From positions 85,973,495-86,037,494 of the forward strand of contig JALGPY010000005.1 of the NCBI GenBank assembly GCA_023055425.1: a stretch of 64,000 nt of DNA. The letters run 5' to 3'. This document shows positions 47,133 through 58,700 of this stretch, piece after piece. Made by a program: the position numbers and the translations under genes. A model generated the notes under the pieces. It ran no database searches, had not been told where the DNA came from, and worked only from the letters and a program-made list of their open reading frames with translations. This DNA is from Linanthus parryae. Taxonomy: Eukaryota > Streptophyta > Magnoliopsida > Ericales > Polemoniaceae. Within the stretch, counting starts at the first letter, position 1, and the number at the start of each line of letters is the position of its first letter.

Positions 47133-49426
47133 CTAGTAAACCTACATTTAACAAATCAACATATAAGATATTATTCAAAACAAAATCAGATTACAAATAT
47201 TTGAAGGTGTTTGGGTTCAGCTGCTATCCTAGATTAACTGACTACAATTCTTCTAAATTAGATCCTAAAACAAGAAAATGTACCTTTTTGGGATATGCAT
47301 CTGGTTACAAAGGATACCTTTGCTATGATCAACACATTAATTTTTTTTATATAAGTAGATATGTGATTTTTGATGAATTCACATTCCCCTTTGCTACTAC
47401 TGCTTCTCCTATTACTTCTCCTTACTCACATTATGATGTTTCTATTTCAGGTCCCTCCAAAAGCACTGTCCCTCCATCTTCTGCCCAGAATTCATCTGCG
47501 CACAGTACTGATTTTATACCAGACAACACTATTGGTGAGGGATATGATCCTTTGCAGCCAGCTGAGATGGATATGTCTGCTGATTCAACTCCACGTGGCA
47601 GTGGCAGAACACCTACTACACTTAGACCAGAAACAACTCCTAGAACAGACACTACTCACTCAGCCTCTTCAGTTGAATCACAGCATCACTCCACCTCTAG
47701 GTGTGGCTTGGCAGAACAAGGTGACCCTATGATGCACCCCCCTCTCATCTCCTCTTCCCTTTCTACTCATCCAATGCACACCCGTAGTAAATCGGGTATC
47801 AGCAAAATGAAGCTGGTCTATTATGTGACTCCTTCTACTTGTGTTGGATTTTCTGCTCTTAATCACACACCTCACACACTGTTGGATCCCACCACATACA
47901 CAGAAGCTGTTAAATCTTCTCATTTGCGCCAAGCTATGTCAAATGAGGTTAACAGTCTTTTAGAACAAAAAACATGGACTTTGGTGCCTCCACCTCCACG
48001 AGCAAACATTATAGGAAATAAGTGGGTTTTTCGTACTAAGTATAATCAAGATGGTTCTATTTCTCGTTATAAAGCACGATTGGTAGCCAAAGGTTTTCAT
48101 CAAACTCAAGGTCTAGATTATGATGAAACGTTTAGCCCTGTTGTGAAGCATGCTATTGTTCGCACAATTTTGGCTCTTGCAGCCACTTTTTCTTGGCCTT
48201 TACAACAATTAGACGTCCAAAATACTTTTTTTCACGGCTTTCTACGAGAAACTGTTTACATGAAACAACCCGCTGGTTTCATTGATCAAACTAAACCATA
48301 ACATGTTTGCTTACTACATAAGTTCATATATGGGCTCAAACAAGCTCCTCGAGCTTAGTTTGAGCGATTTACCTCCTTTTTAAGTTCTCTGGGTTTTGTA
48401 GCTTCATTTGCTGATTGTTCTCTTTTTATACGTCACTGCAACAACAAAATTACCTTACTCTTACTATATGTTGATGACATAATTGTCACCGGAAATGACA
48501 CTAATTATATTAATTCTCTCTTACAGCAGCTTAGTAATGAATTTCAAATGACCAATCTTGGTCACTTAACTTATTTTTTAGGTATCCAAATCACTCGCAC
48601 ACACACTGGTATTTCTATTACCCAAGAGAAATACACCACAGATTTGATCACAAAATTTAACATGTCAAATTGCAAGCCAAGTTCGACTCCTTTAGCTGGT
48701 GGTATCAAATTTCATCTAAATAGGGGCTTACCTCTATATGATCCCTCTATTTATAGACAACTTCTTGGCGGCTTACAATACTTACATTCACACGTCCTGA
48801 TATCGCTTTTGCCGTAAACCATCTTTGTCAATTTATGCATGCTCTTACTAACGTGCATCTTAGTGTTGCAAAAAGAGTTTTACGTTATTTACAAGGCACC
48901 AAGGCCCATGGGATTTTTTACACAAAAGGCCACCTCCCTTTACAAATTTTCCCTGACGCTGATTGGGCCGGCGACCCAACGGATCGCCGCAGCACCACTG
49001 GGCTGGTTGTCTTTTTGGGCCCAAACCCGGTCCACTAGTTTGCTAAAAAGCAGCCCACCGTCTCACGGTCCTCTACCAAGGCAGAGTACCGTGCCTTAAC
49101 CACGGGTGCAACTGACATCTCTTGGTTTTGCCAACTCTTTCATGATTTACATTTTTACTTACCACAACCACCTTTATTACACAACGATAACATTTCTGCT
49201 ATTTCACTTACTAATAATCCTATTTTTTATGCACGCACTAAACACATTGAAATAGACGATCACTATGTCCGAGAACAAGCTCTTCTAAAACACTTAACTA
49301 TTTTTGTTTATTCCAAGTGAAGATCAAGTTGCGGATCTATTCACTAAATCGCTTGTTGCCGCTCTGTTTGAGGCATTACGAGATAAACTGATGGTTCGTC
49401 TGTCTTCCCATCCGTTTAAGGGGCCG
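47133..49426 (+). pseudogene. Copia integrase end, RT and RNase H
   Basis: Continues integrase with YKILFKTKSDYKYLKVFGFS and CTFLGYASGYKGYLCYD, then a Ser/Thr/Pro-rich linker. RT: TWTLVPPPPRANIIGNKWVF (about 47970), RLVAKGFHQTQGLDYDETFS (48077), LQQLDVQNTFFHGF (48204, where intact elements have DVxNAFLHG). A TAA at 48299 and a TAG at 48356 interrupt it. The catalytic YVDDIIVTGND is at about 48467. After a frameshift at about 48780, RNase H follows: AKRVLRYLQGTKAHG (48868), DADWAGDPTDRRSTTG (48955), KAEYRALTTG (49080), DDHYVREQ (49258). The frame is broken again by a stop near 49318. The purine tract AAGGGGCCG at 49418-49426 primes the LTR. Confidence 0.85.
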
Positions 49427-49743
49427 TAATAAGTGGATCACTTCACTACTGCATTGGGCCTCTCTACAAGCCCAAACCGAAGCCCACAAGACCAGTCCTC
49501 ATTATAGTGAATCCCACTCTTTACTATTATAAATACCCATTACTTATAAGGGTGTATTTTTCCTTTCCATATCTTCAGTAACCCTAAATGATTTCCTACC
49601 GTTATATTGTATCCGTACGATTCATGATGTTAGATCGAGACTATATAATGTGTCTTTGTCTCTGTAAACAGCTAATGTGAGATTCATTTCATTATCATCG
49701 TCTTCTTCGTATTCTCTCGTCCAAACCCTAATGGGTTCTTTCA
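49427..49743 (+). repeat. 3' LTR of the Copia element
   Basis: From TAATAAGTGGATCAC to GGGTTCTTTCA, aligned end to end with 37463-37778. Followed by the duplication ATCCT at 49744-49748. Confidence 0.85.
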
Positions 49744-49748
49744 ATCCT

Positions 49749-50006
49749 TCCCTGCCATATCCTTATCCTCCTCCCTCCAACCAATTGTCAGTTTAGCCAC
49801 TTTATTCTTCTTTGCTCGACCTGCCTCCATGCCTTGCCTGTTGCCAATACCTTCTTTGCCATAACTCATCTCTGCTAGCATAATTTCTTCCCCTTTACTT
49901 CTCACCTCCTTTGATTCTGCTGCCTTCTTCGCTTGTGACTAATCAGTGCTCTTGTTACCATTAGCTCCAACACGAAGCAACTAAGCATCCTCCAATTAGA
50001 AACATA
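49749..50006 (-). pseudogene. LINE ORF1 tail fragment
   Basis: The minus strand encodes degraded Lys/Arg/Gly-rich text (for example GKEGIGNRQGMEAGRAKK) compatible with the basic C-terminus of a plant LINE ORF1. It is in the right position upstream of the endonuclease at 37106 once the Copia insertion is removed. The assignment relies on position plus composition. Confidence 0.45.
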
Positions 50007-50009
50007 CTT

Positions 50010-50265
50010 GGTCCGTTTTCTCTTCCTCCCAGTTTTGACTTTTTCATCCGTAATCATGTCACTTGACCCGGTGATTTGGATAGTAAAATAATTTGATTTT
50101 TTGATAATTTTTAATGGTGTTGTAGTGCAAACTTTTATTCTACAACACCATGAAAAATTATCAAAAAATTACATTATATAGCTAATCAAATCATGGGGTC
50201 AAAGCGATCCGATAAATAGTGGTAAAAGTCAAAATATGAAGAAAGAGAAGAAATTGAGGAAGTAC
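50010..50265. mobile_element. Diverged Stowaway-like MITE
   Basis: The interior matches the MITE at 32896-33134: CCCGGTGATTTGGATAG.AAAATAAT, TTTTTGATAATTTTT and CTACAACACCATGAAAAA. The ends TACTTGGTCCGTTTTCTCTTC and AGAGAAGAAATTGAGGAAGTA are imperfect inverted repeats. It lies at the broken 5' edge of the minus-strand LINE. Confidence 0.65.
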
Positions 50266-50338
50266 CTAGAAGAAGATAAGGATACTTTCGTAAATCTTCC
50301 TATAGAACAAAGGAAAATCTCGTGAACCATTGTGTTAA
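50178..50338. repeat. Long direct repeat, left copy
   Basis: About 160 bp (right end of the MITE plus AAGTACCTAGAAGAAGATAA...AAAATCTCGTGAACC...GTTAAA) recurs at 61296-61456 in the same orientation with scattered differences. Between the copies are a LINE 3' end and the Tat-like element. Confidence 0.8.
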
Positions 50339-50425
50339 ACTCTGCTATGATCTTAGTATTTCTTTCTTTTGTTTGATTTAGTCACTGTTGGATGTCAAGT
50401 GTGTGGTTGTATCCTTGATAGGATG

Positions 50426-50430
50426 CTTGT
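50426..50430. repeat. Target site duplication CTTGT, left copy
   Basis: CTTGT precedes the LTR start at 50431 and recurs at 61240-61244. Confidence 0.85.
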
Positions 50431-51029
50431 TGTAGATACTACTTTCCAGACAGACGGATCATCTCCACGTGGCAGCTATCCAGCACACCTAGATGTGCTC
50501 CATCCATACCGGATCACCACCCGTGCTGATCCACGTGGGGGCTACGAGACAGAGCCCCCGCGCACCATAACATGGGACTTGTAGGGACTTAGTGGTTTGG
50601 GGGCTAGGGTAAGGTCCGTCGCGTGCATGCGAAAACCAAGCTTGCGCGCGACCTCTAGTAACTGACTGAGAGATCCTAGGCTTACGTGTCCCATCAATGT
50701 GGCTGATCTCATAACGGTCTTCGATACTTGCGGGCAGATACGTAACGGTTCCTATATACACGGTCGAACGTGCCGTTGGGGGTCTATCTTTAAGCCGCCA
50801 TTTATGGTGCATTAACCCCTCAACAGTCACTTCCTCACTATATATAGGATCTTTATGCTCTCCGTTGCGACACAAGACACATTGGTCCAGTACCATAGCT
50901 TACTGTCTCTCTCTCACAAACAGTTACCAGTGCTTACTCTCTCCCTACACACACCTTACGACTCTCTGTGTTCTTATTCCCTACTTGAGGTGTACACTTG
51001 GGTATCTCTCGAGGATTTCCTTGTACACA
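50431..51029 (+). repeat. 5' LTR of the Tat-like element
   Basis: TGTAGATACTACTTTCC to TTCCTTGTACACA; aligned end to end with 60643-61239. Contains a TATA box. Confidence 0.9.
50839..50846 (+). promoter_or_regulatory. TATA box in 5' LTR
   Basis: CACTATATATAGG is a consensus plant TATA box, followed about 30 bases later by TCTCCGTTGCGACACAAGAC, a plausible transcription start region. The 3' LTR has CACTACATATAGG at the same place. Confidence 0.55.
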
Positions 51030-51030
51030 T

Positions 51031-51050
51031 TTTGGTGAACCTGACGTGAA
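51031..51050 (+). other. Candidate primer binding site
   Basis: TTTGGTGAACCTGACGTGAA begins within two bases of the LTR end, where a PBS belongs. I could not assign the tRNA. Confidence 0.45.
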
Positions 51051-51284
51051 ACATCCACCTTCAAGAACCTCAAATCTGCCCATAATGTCTTCGGACCAAG
51101 GCATTCGTCACGGAGATCAGTGACTCTCCCATGAGGAGACCTCAGGAGAGGACGGACTGCTCAACACCACTCCCAACACTCGGGCCCCGGTTGTCGTTGA
51201 GGGAGAACCCTCTTTGGAGTCTCTCCAGGCTACGATACGGACTCAAGCCCGAGCCATGCTCAATCTGAGCAAATTGCTCAGATC

Positions 51285-52325
51285 ATGGCGATTCTGGGAA
51301 AGGTGGCCCAGAACGTTGTCCTGGGGGCTCCTGCCCCATTGCTGTCAACTTCGCTTCCCCCATCAGGGACGGTGACCACCTCAATAGCCACCTCGATAGT
51401 GCACATCTCTGCTGCCCATATTCCTCTCTCAAGTGGCCCGGCGAGCCAGACCCCACCATTCTCATCGGGCTCGTCCCTGATGATGGCAGGGAACCCCACC
51501 ACATATCCTGCATCATCTCTATACGCAAGCGGAACCCTAGGAAGCCATGGGCCTCCACCTCCGCCTCCTTACAATCCCAGTATGCCCTACATTCCGGGCT
51601 TTGGGCCGACAGCTCCATCTTATGAAGGAACACCTGCTAGTATGGCGGCCCTTGAACAAAGGATCGACAGTACCATCACCAACCAGAGTTTTGCGGACAC
51701 CGTCATTCCCAAGGTAGATAGTGCACCTCCCATTCCGCGGGATATCTATCTGATGCCAAACCTCACTGGGTACAAAGCACCCAAATGGGACAAGTTTGAT
51801 GAAGTTAGTGGGAATGCCCACGAACATGTGATGAGGTTCATGGATATGATAGGCCCGCACGCGGCTGATACTCGGTTTCTCATGCGCGAATTTCCCAAAT
51901 CCCTGGGAACCGTTGCATACAAGTGGTACACAGCCCTCGAAGCGGGATCTGTCAAAACATGGGAGGAAATGGTGAATAAATTCTACACGAAGTTCTTCGA
52001 GGTGGACGAAAGGGTCACCACTATTCATATTTCCCGGATGTAAGAGAAGTCTGACGAGGAAGGCGTCGCCTTCATTAAGAAATTCAGGGTCAGGTCCTTG
52101 GAATGCATCGACGAGGTCTCGGAGGGCCGTTTGGTTGAAATATGCCTGCAAGGCATGTGCGACGAGTATAAAGGTATGTTGATTAACTTGAACATGCCCA
52201 CTTTTTCAAAGTTGATTGACTGCACCAGGAACGTTGAGCCCCTGGTAGAAAGGATGCGGAAGAGACGCGTTAGCGAGCACACATCGACGAATCCCAGCTT
52301 CAAGGTCGGAAGGTTCGGTTACTAG
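51285..52325 (+). pseudogene. Gypsy gag (Retrotrans_gag domain)
   Basis: ATG at 51285; the Pro/Ser-rich N-terminal region is followed by the capsid-like domain: YKAPKWDKFDEVSGNAHEHV (about 51770), FPKSLGTVAYKWYTAL (51892), SVKTWEEMVNKFYTKFFEVD (51950). One in-frame TAA at 52041-52043 interrupts an otherwise continuous frame that goes on with EKSDEEGVAFIKKFRVR and LVEICLQGMCDEYKGMLINL to 52325. This is the Retrotrans_gag fold used by plant Gypsy elements. Further upstream 51086 (MSSDQGIRHGDQ) may start a longer gag with frame changes. Dead only by one visible stop in this part. Confidence 0.8.
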
Positions 52326-53720
52326 CGGCCGCGAGACACCAACGTCCATGCAGTGTCGCCATCCAGCAAGCAACAACGACCCGAGCCATAGGAGGCGCCA
52401 CCACTACCCTGCTCAATCGAGGATGCGATTGATCTCTGCAAAAGATGGCGGAGGGACGGGATCTTGCCACCCTTCGAGCGCAAACCTACAGGAGAGCAAT
52501 TCAGAAACCCCAGGTGGTGTGAGTGTCATGGACAAGTGTCTCACCCAACGCAGGAGTGAAAAAAGCTCAGATGGATGGTGGACAGGAAAATAAAGGAGGG
52601 CCAGCTATTCATAGACGAGCCAGCCAAAGACGTGCGTAATAACCCCCTGCCATCTCATGTGAGGCAGGAACCCAAAGGAAAAGAGGTCGCTATGATCTCA
52701 ATTACCGAATTGGAGGAGGTCATAGACACAGAAGTCTCGATAGTTGTGGAGATCCACGAAGAGGAGGATTACGGTATTGACACGGAGGATTCGCGAGCTG
52801 AGCGGATGAAGAATTCTGCCAAATTTGATAAGTTCTTCGATGAAATGGGCTTCTTACCCGACTGCAGGCACAAAATGACCAAGGCCATCCTCAGAGCAGC
52901 AGAGGACTATGGGAAAGATCTAGTAATCTCGGACGGCAAATTGTTAGGACCGTTCGGACGGAGGAACCCATCATGACATTTGATGAGTCTGACAAGAGGA
53001 CTAGGACGAACCATCAGAGGCCACTATATGTGACAGCCACCATCAACCACATGGACTTTAAAAGGGCATTCGTTGACGGCGGAGCCGCGGTGAACGTTAT
53101 TCCCCTTAGCACCCTGGAGACAGCGGGGATCCCTCAGCACAAGATAGTTAGAAAGCCGTCACCACTCACGGGTTTCGGTAGCGATTCCAGGATGAACTTG
53201 GGGTGGATTCGCAAATTGGGCAGATTAGCTGCTCGGCCAAGTTCCATGTTATCGACGCCAACACGACTTACCATATGATCTTTGGGTGAGCGTGGATTCA
53301 CCATTTTGACGTCGTACCCTCAACAGCTCACCATGTGATGAAGGCTATCTGGAAGGAAAGGGTGGTCACGATACCTTCTTCTGTGAATCCTTTCAATCTG
53401 GAGGAGGCACACTTATTTGAGGCGGTATGGTTCACAGAATTGGAAGACGGGCCATTACCGGCCCCATCCCGTCCAGCTCCTCTGCCCAGATGGGAGGACA
53501 TTCAAGATCAGTAACCCGCGAGAGTAATGGTAACACGGGAGGAAATGAAGGAAAGACAGTCCATGAGGATGGAGACATCCGGAGTAGCCAAAAACATCTA
53601 CACCTTAAAGAGGGTTATCAAACATGATGAAGATGGCAGACAGGTGGGAAGTTTCTACTCCAACGGAAAGAAATGTTACCGCATCTAGAGGAACTTTAAA
53701 GGTGCGCTCTTGTGATCAAC
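52326..53720 (+). pseudogene. Gypsy gag end and aspartic protease
   Basis: A degraded knuckle-type segment CECHGQVSHPTQE is followed by TGA where the last Cys (TGC/TGT) is expected (about 52516-52560), then KLRWMVDRKIKEGQLFIDEP. The retropepsin follows at about 53020: PLYVTATINHMDFKRAFVDG then GAAVNVIPLSTLE, the DGGA-type active site of Tat-lineage proteases. A frameshift near 53200 leads to the second half (HMIFG, then PSTAHHVMKAIWKERVVTIP). The frame ends in LKRVIKHDEDGRQVGSFYSN near 53670. Reverse transcriptase should follow but does not. Confidence 0.75.
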
Positions 53721-53835
53721 TGTTGGATACGGTCATTGTTAATCAATTGTTCTTATTACATCTGTTTATCCGTACTTATTACAACCAGTTTAAGGCCTAT
53801 CTCCTATGATAGCGGCTGAACGCACGTGATAGCAT

Positions 53836-54130
53836 AAGCCTATCTCATATGGTAGCAGCCAAACGCGAGTAAAGCCTATCTGCTAAGATAGCATAAGACT
53901 ATCTCATATGGTAGCAGCCAAACGCGAGCAAAGCCTATCTGCTAAGATAGCATAAGCCTATCTCATATGGTAGCAGCTAAACGCGAGCAAAGCTTATCTG
54001 CTAAGATAGCATAAGCCTATCTCATATGGTAGCAGCCAAACGCGAGCAAAGCCTATCTGCTAAGATAGCATAAGCCTATCTCATATGGTAGCAGCCAAAC
54101 GGGAATAAAGCCTGTCTAATAAGACAGCTG
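53836..54130. repeat. 59-bp tandem repeat array
   Basis: Four full 59-bp units start at 53836, 53895, 53954 and 54013, with a partial unit from 54072. Each unit holds two imperfect palindromes, TATCTCATATGGTAG and TATCTGCTAAGATAG. Looser copies of the AAGCCTATCT...GATAGCAGC motif continue to about 54330 and reappear at 55391 and 55432. Confidence 0.9.
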
Positions 54131-54330
54131 AAGCTTATCTCACATGATAGCAACCAAACTAAAGCCTATCTCAGAATATAGCAGCCAAGTATAGTCAGAT
54201 CTCATCTGCTGGGATAGCAACAAAAGTTTAAGGTCTATCTCATGTGAATAACAGCAGCAGTTTATCCCACATGATGCAGAATCTGTCTCTCAGGATGGCA
54301 GAGTTGGAAGCCTATTCGAAACAATAGCAC

Positions 54331-55738
54331 GCAAGTAGCCAACGCGCAAAACTATGGCCTAAAACAAACATAGTATAAACATGCGAATGTTTATAGAAGC
54401 AGAAATACAAGTCTAACTTATTAGATGAAACAACTAAAAGGCAGAGTACAATTTATCTGTCTAGATAGCAGCAGAAAGCAAAAAGAATGCAAAGAAACAT
54501 ATTCCTACGCTAAAAGCCCTAAATTAGGGGCCTAACTATGGAAGGCTCATCGTCATCGTCGACGTCCTCGACCAAAACAGAAACCTCGCCTCTACCATGG
54601 CGAGATGCCAGATGAACTTCAAGGAATAGACGAGGGAAATAGCTCTGGGAATGAGTCCCGTTCGCCGCCCTCGCATTCGAGTTTTGGTGGCAAATAGTTC
54701 TCCAAAGGAGAGCCACCAGAGCAACACCCCAATCATTACGCTTCAATTCAAGAGTCAGGGAGGGCGCAGTATTTGCCGAAAACCCACCGGGGGCGGCACC
54801 TGCGAACATGATAAAGGAAAAGACGCATTCTTTCTGGTAGAAAAGCCTACACTGCCGATTCTCAGAAGGCTGGACGAATCAGAGGTCTTGGATTACAAAC
54901 CCTTGGGAGACATTCCTATAGCGGAACATAGCTCTATGGGTCCATGGAACTGGAACTCAGGTGGATGAAAGGACAGAGGAACGCAGTGAAGAACATGGGG
55001 AGAAGACATCTTTTCGATAGAAAAAGCCCAGAGGAGTGGTAGTAATGAAGAACAAAATAGCAAGAAAGTGGGGATTTATATAGGGCCCAAGGAAGACTCT
55101 TCAGTTGCCAGTACGCCTCGAAAACCGAACGAGAATCAATGGTATTACTAAACTATACTACGGTATAGTATCCCTAGGTAATAATGAAGGGATAGTCTAC
55201 TATGGGACAGTCACGCCTTATCAGGATGCCACGCTGGCACGACGATTCATACAGTCATGATGGTTTCTAGGAATTTGAACCATCATCAAGACATTAAATA
55301 TTGAGACCTTTTCCAGGTACGTCAGACAGTGACGTAAACGCGCCAGCTTATTTGCTTGAACCAAAAAGGTGAAATATCAAATAAAAGTATAAGCCTATCT
55401 CATAAGATAGCAGCATGTGCAAAATAATGTGTAAGCCTGTCTCACAGGATAGCAGTCATATAAGAGACTACGCTGATTACGCAAAGTTTACTATATTTGG
55501 CTAAACTTTTGACCAGGGTAATGGCAAGGACCCTATTTACCTGCAGAAGACAAGGCAGAAGAGACCTAGCAGTTATGTAAACAAACATAGCATGCAAAAG
55601 GGGGCGTCCCATAAAAACCGCGCGGGAACACACACGCGCCACAGAAAATTATCACAGATTCAAAACATCGAGGCATCCGGGCTACAAAGAAAGAACATCA
55701 AATTCATAATCCATAATGACGGATCAACAGGACTACTG
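54331..55738. other. Region between tandem array and antisense gene
   Basis: No clear gene. Open frames on both strands at 54519-54968 (plus-strand SMGPWNWNSGG end; minus-strand acidic DVDDDDEPS) have no recognised domain. One may be a terminal exon of the antisense gene, but I see no decisive splice evidence. Isolated repeat-motif copies lie at 55391 and 55432. Confidence 0.4.
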
Positions 55739-55740
55739 CT

Positions 55741-58700
55741 TCATTCTTTACAGAAGTCCTTCAAGAGGGAGTCTTTCGCGGATAACTTGAGCGAGTTTGC
55801 TGCGAGCTCTGCAATACGAGCTTTCATATCTTCATAATGCTTTAAGGCAGCTTCATACTCCCGGGCCATATGCTCATACGCTTCTCTGCGATCATTAAGG
55901 GCTATTGTCTCCTCTCTAAAAGAAGTATATTCAGCTCCAAGACTGGCAGAATTGCGAGCTTTGGTTAGTCTCTGCACGAGGAAGTCCAAATCCAGCCAAC
56001 CCGCTGCAGTCTCTTCAAGTCTTTGCACGAGCGCAAGAAGATCTTGAGCACTAGAAGCCGTGATGCTTTCAGGGGTGGTTTTATACAATATCTCCAAGAG
56101 AGCAGCAATCTGTCTGAAAAGATTCCCTCTGTCTTTTGCTGCCAGCTCCAGCACTCGAGCAAACGCTGCAGGAAAAGTCACTCGCACCTTCATTAGCCAT
56201 TCCAAACAGGCTTGGTCAATATCTGCGCATAGAGGCAGGACAAAACAATCAGAGAGACGCGAACCAAGGAGTCAGAGTATTAGGAGAAAAAGAATGAGCT
56301 TACCAGTCCCTTCGACGATCTGTTGGAGAGGAGCAACAGATACTGCTACCTGCAAGCCGGCTCAAATTTCCTCGACTAACTTTTGAACCGCTCTTACGTC
56401 GCGCGCAAAGTATGACTCAGAAATTATAAAATTCCTCGCAGGCTCAACAAGACTTGCAGCCTGCGAGCCCCACACTTCAAAGGGATTCTCAGAGAAGAGA
56501 GAGTCCAGATCAAAGCCTCTCGCAGGATCTTCGCTCCTCGCCATGCCTGGTGCAGGGGATGAACTCAGATTGGCTTGCTCGACCTCCTCGACACTTTGAG
56601 TAAGAGGAGTATTAAGCTCAGCAGGAATGGCGTGCTCAGCAGACATAGCGTCACGTGCAACCTCTTCGGTATTCCTCTCGGACATCATTTCAGGCTCAAC
56701 ATTTATATTCATGGTCACCTGCTCAAGACCGGCCTCTTGCTCGACATTAGCTTCGTCCGAAGAAATAGGTATCGCTTCGGCAGGTGAGGCGGTGAGATCT
56801 TCCTGCACTGGGAGTTCTTCCTCTTGCTCAATAATGAGCTCCGCGTCCGGATGATCCTCAACCACTGGAGTATCTTCCATCAAATCAAGACTTTCCCTGG
56901 AGAGCCTGCACCAGACACATTATCAGCAGACTCAGAAATCACTTGAGTACTGCGAGGTCGACGGTGCACCAAGGGGCAAGGGTCAGGTTCTGCAAAAAAT
57001 AATATGCCATTATCACACCCTCAGGAAGAAAAAGAATAAAACCTCAACAGAAGGATAAGCTGGAATAGAATGGAAAAACCTCTACTAATTTTATGAGCGG
57101 TACTTCCTCACTTATATGGGGTACCCGCGGAATTGTCATTTTGCAGGTTATCATCAAAACCCTTCAATCTAGCATGACCTGCTTGGGATTACAAAGATTA
57201 TGCATCGAGTGTACAAAAAAGAAGGGTATCATGCACGGCTAGAGCACTGACTTACCTGAAGATTCCCCACATTGATCCCTTACCCATTTACGAATGTCAC
57301 AAATGGGCACGCCATGGTATAAAGAACCAGTTACAATGTCATAGTTTGATAAAGCAAACTTAAAAATTGTACCTTCTTCGTCTTCATCACCGACGAGCTC
57401 TTGAAGTTCTAGCTGCGCCTGGTGGAGCTCATCCACAGTTTTTGAGGTAGCACGAGAGGGGCGCGAAATCTCGGAGCGTTTGCGCGGTCTTCGCGTTCCA
57501 GTGCTTTCTCGATTGGCAAACTCAGCGATGCTTTGTCTCTTGGCAAGCTCAACGCGCTCTGCCTCCTCCGATAACTTCTCTTGCAGAGACCTCTCCTCCG
57601 CCATACGTCGGGACTCTTCAACGGCTTCCTCCTCAGTCATAACAGTCGTTCCTTTGAGAGGGCTATCATCATCATCTAAAGAAAGAAGACAGAAGAGGGT
57701 GAAACACATTTCAGGAAACTTTAAATAGACAGGGATATTTTCGGCCAAACCTTCTTTCTCCCAGGCAACAAAGTCCGAGACTGGTTCTGGGAGCGATTTC
57801 TTCTTGAGAGAAGCAGGTTTCTTCTTCGCTGGAGAGGCCTTCTTGGGAGCGGGCTCATTTCGCGCCCGCTTCGGTTGCCGATCTGGCAGATCGTTAGTCG
57901 CAGGAGCATCGACACGTCTCTTTTTCATGCCTTTAAGGAATGGTGCGAGGAAGGTCTCAAGTCCATCTGAAATCGCACTCCTAGTCCTTTCTTCCATGCG
58001 CAACACTGGGGGATGGCGTCGTCTGCATACTTTTTCTTCGACCGACAAAGGTCCACAAGTCCCCCGCTGCGATCCCCTAGCGAAGCGCCTTAAGCAGCAC
58101 TGTTGAGAAAAAGAACAAGGTATCAAGAAACATGGGGAATAAGGTGACTCGAATAGAAGAAAATGTATAAGGAGTCTACAATACCGCTTGAAAGTCTCTC
58201 GCGTACTGAGCCCGCGAGTTGAGGGAGTCCTGCGTGACTGCGGTCTTCTTCTCATTCAAGATTAGTTGTGGACAAAGATGGTCCGCAGCTAACAGCGAGT
58301 AGTACAGATAGGGGGCCCGAAATCGGGAAACATTAGACTTGAAAGGGTAATCCTTGGACAAAGGAGCAAGTGCATCAGGAACTTGCAATTTAACCTGCGG
58401 GTTTGTCAGACGACGGACCTGAGTTTTCCAGAAGGCCACCAAACCAGCTGTTATCTTTCCCGTTATACTTTTGAAGGCTGCACAAGGGGAAGCTCTGCGA
58501 GAAGCAGCTCACGGCTCTTGCCAAAAATGATCCCATCATAGCAGTCCTTGGCAGGGAGTTCGGACCACATGGATGGCACGATGGTTTCAAAACCGAGCTG
58601 AGGCGCCACGCGAAGAGGGTCAAAGTGGACAGTTATAGGCGCGTATTTGTAGGACTCAGTTCCAGGGGCGTACTCTGTCAAAGCAGGCAAATAACCCCGT

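Larger units (their letters stand above)
37463..49743 (+). mobile_element. Copia element with TA..CA LTRs, interrupted
   Basis: Two LTRs of 316 and 317 bp flank gag, protease, integrase, RT and RNase H in plus orientation. The PBS is initiator-Met and the TSD is ATCCT. The coding region is split at 39900 by a 7.2-kb Athila-like element. Stops and frameshifts occur in gag, integrase, RT and RNase H, so it is inactive, though the LTR pair is still very similar. Confidence 0.9.
36136..50010 (-). mobile_element. LINE, minus strand, interrupted by Copia element
   Basis: Minus-strand order is ORF1 tail (49749-50006), then a 12-kb Copia insertion, then ORF2 endonuclease (37106-36639) and the first part of RT (about 36226-36140, GPDGLTALFYQK). 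The remaining RT and 3' end are missing on the left, and most of ORF1 on the right. The 5-bp duplication ATCCT marks the Copia insertion. Confidence 0.7.

Noticed and set aside
51283..52151. Minus-strand frames opposite Gypsy gag
   Set aside because: Shadows of the Retrotrans_gag coding frame; unlike the 55741-60030 antisense gene they have no domain, introns or ATG context.
53836..54130. Tandem array considered as a CRISPR array
   Set aside because: Units are contiguous 59-bp repeats without unique spacers, in a plant retroelement.
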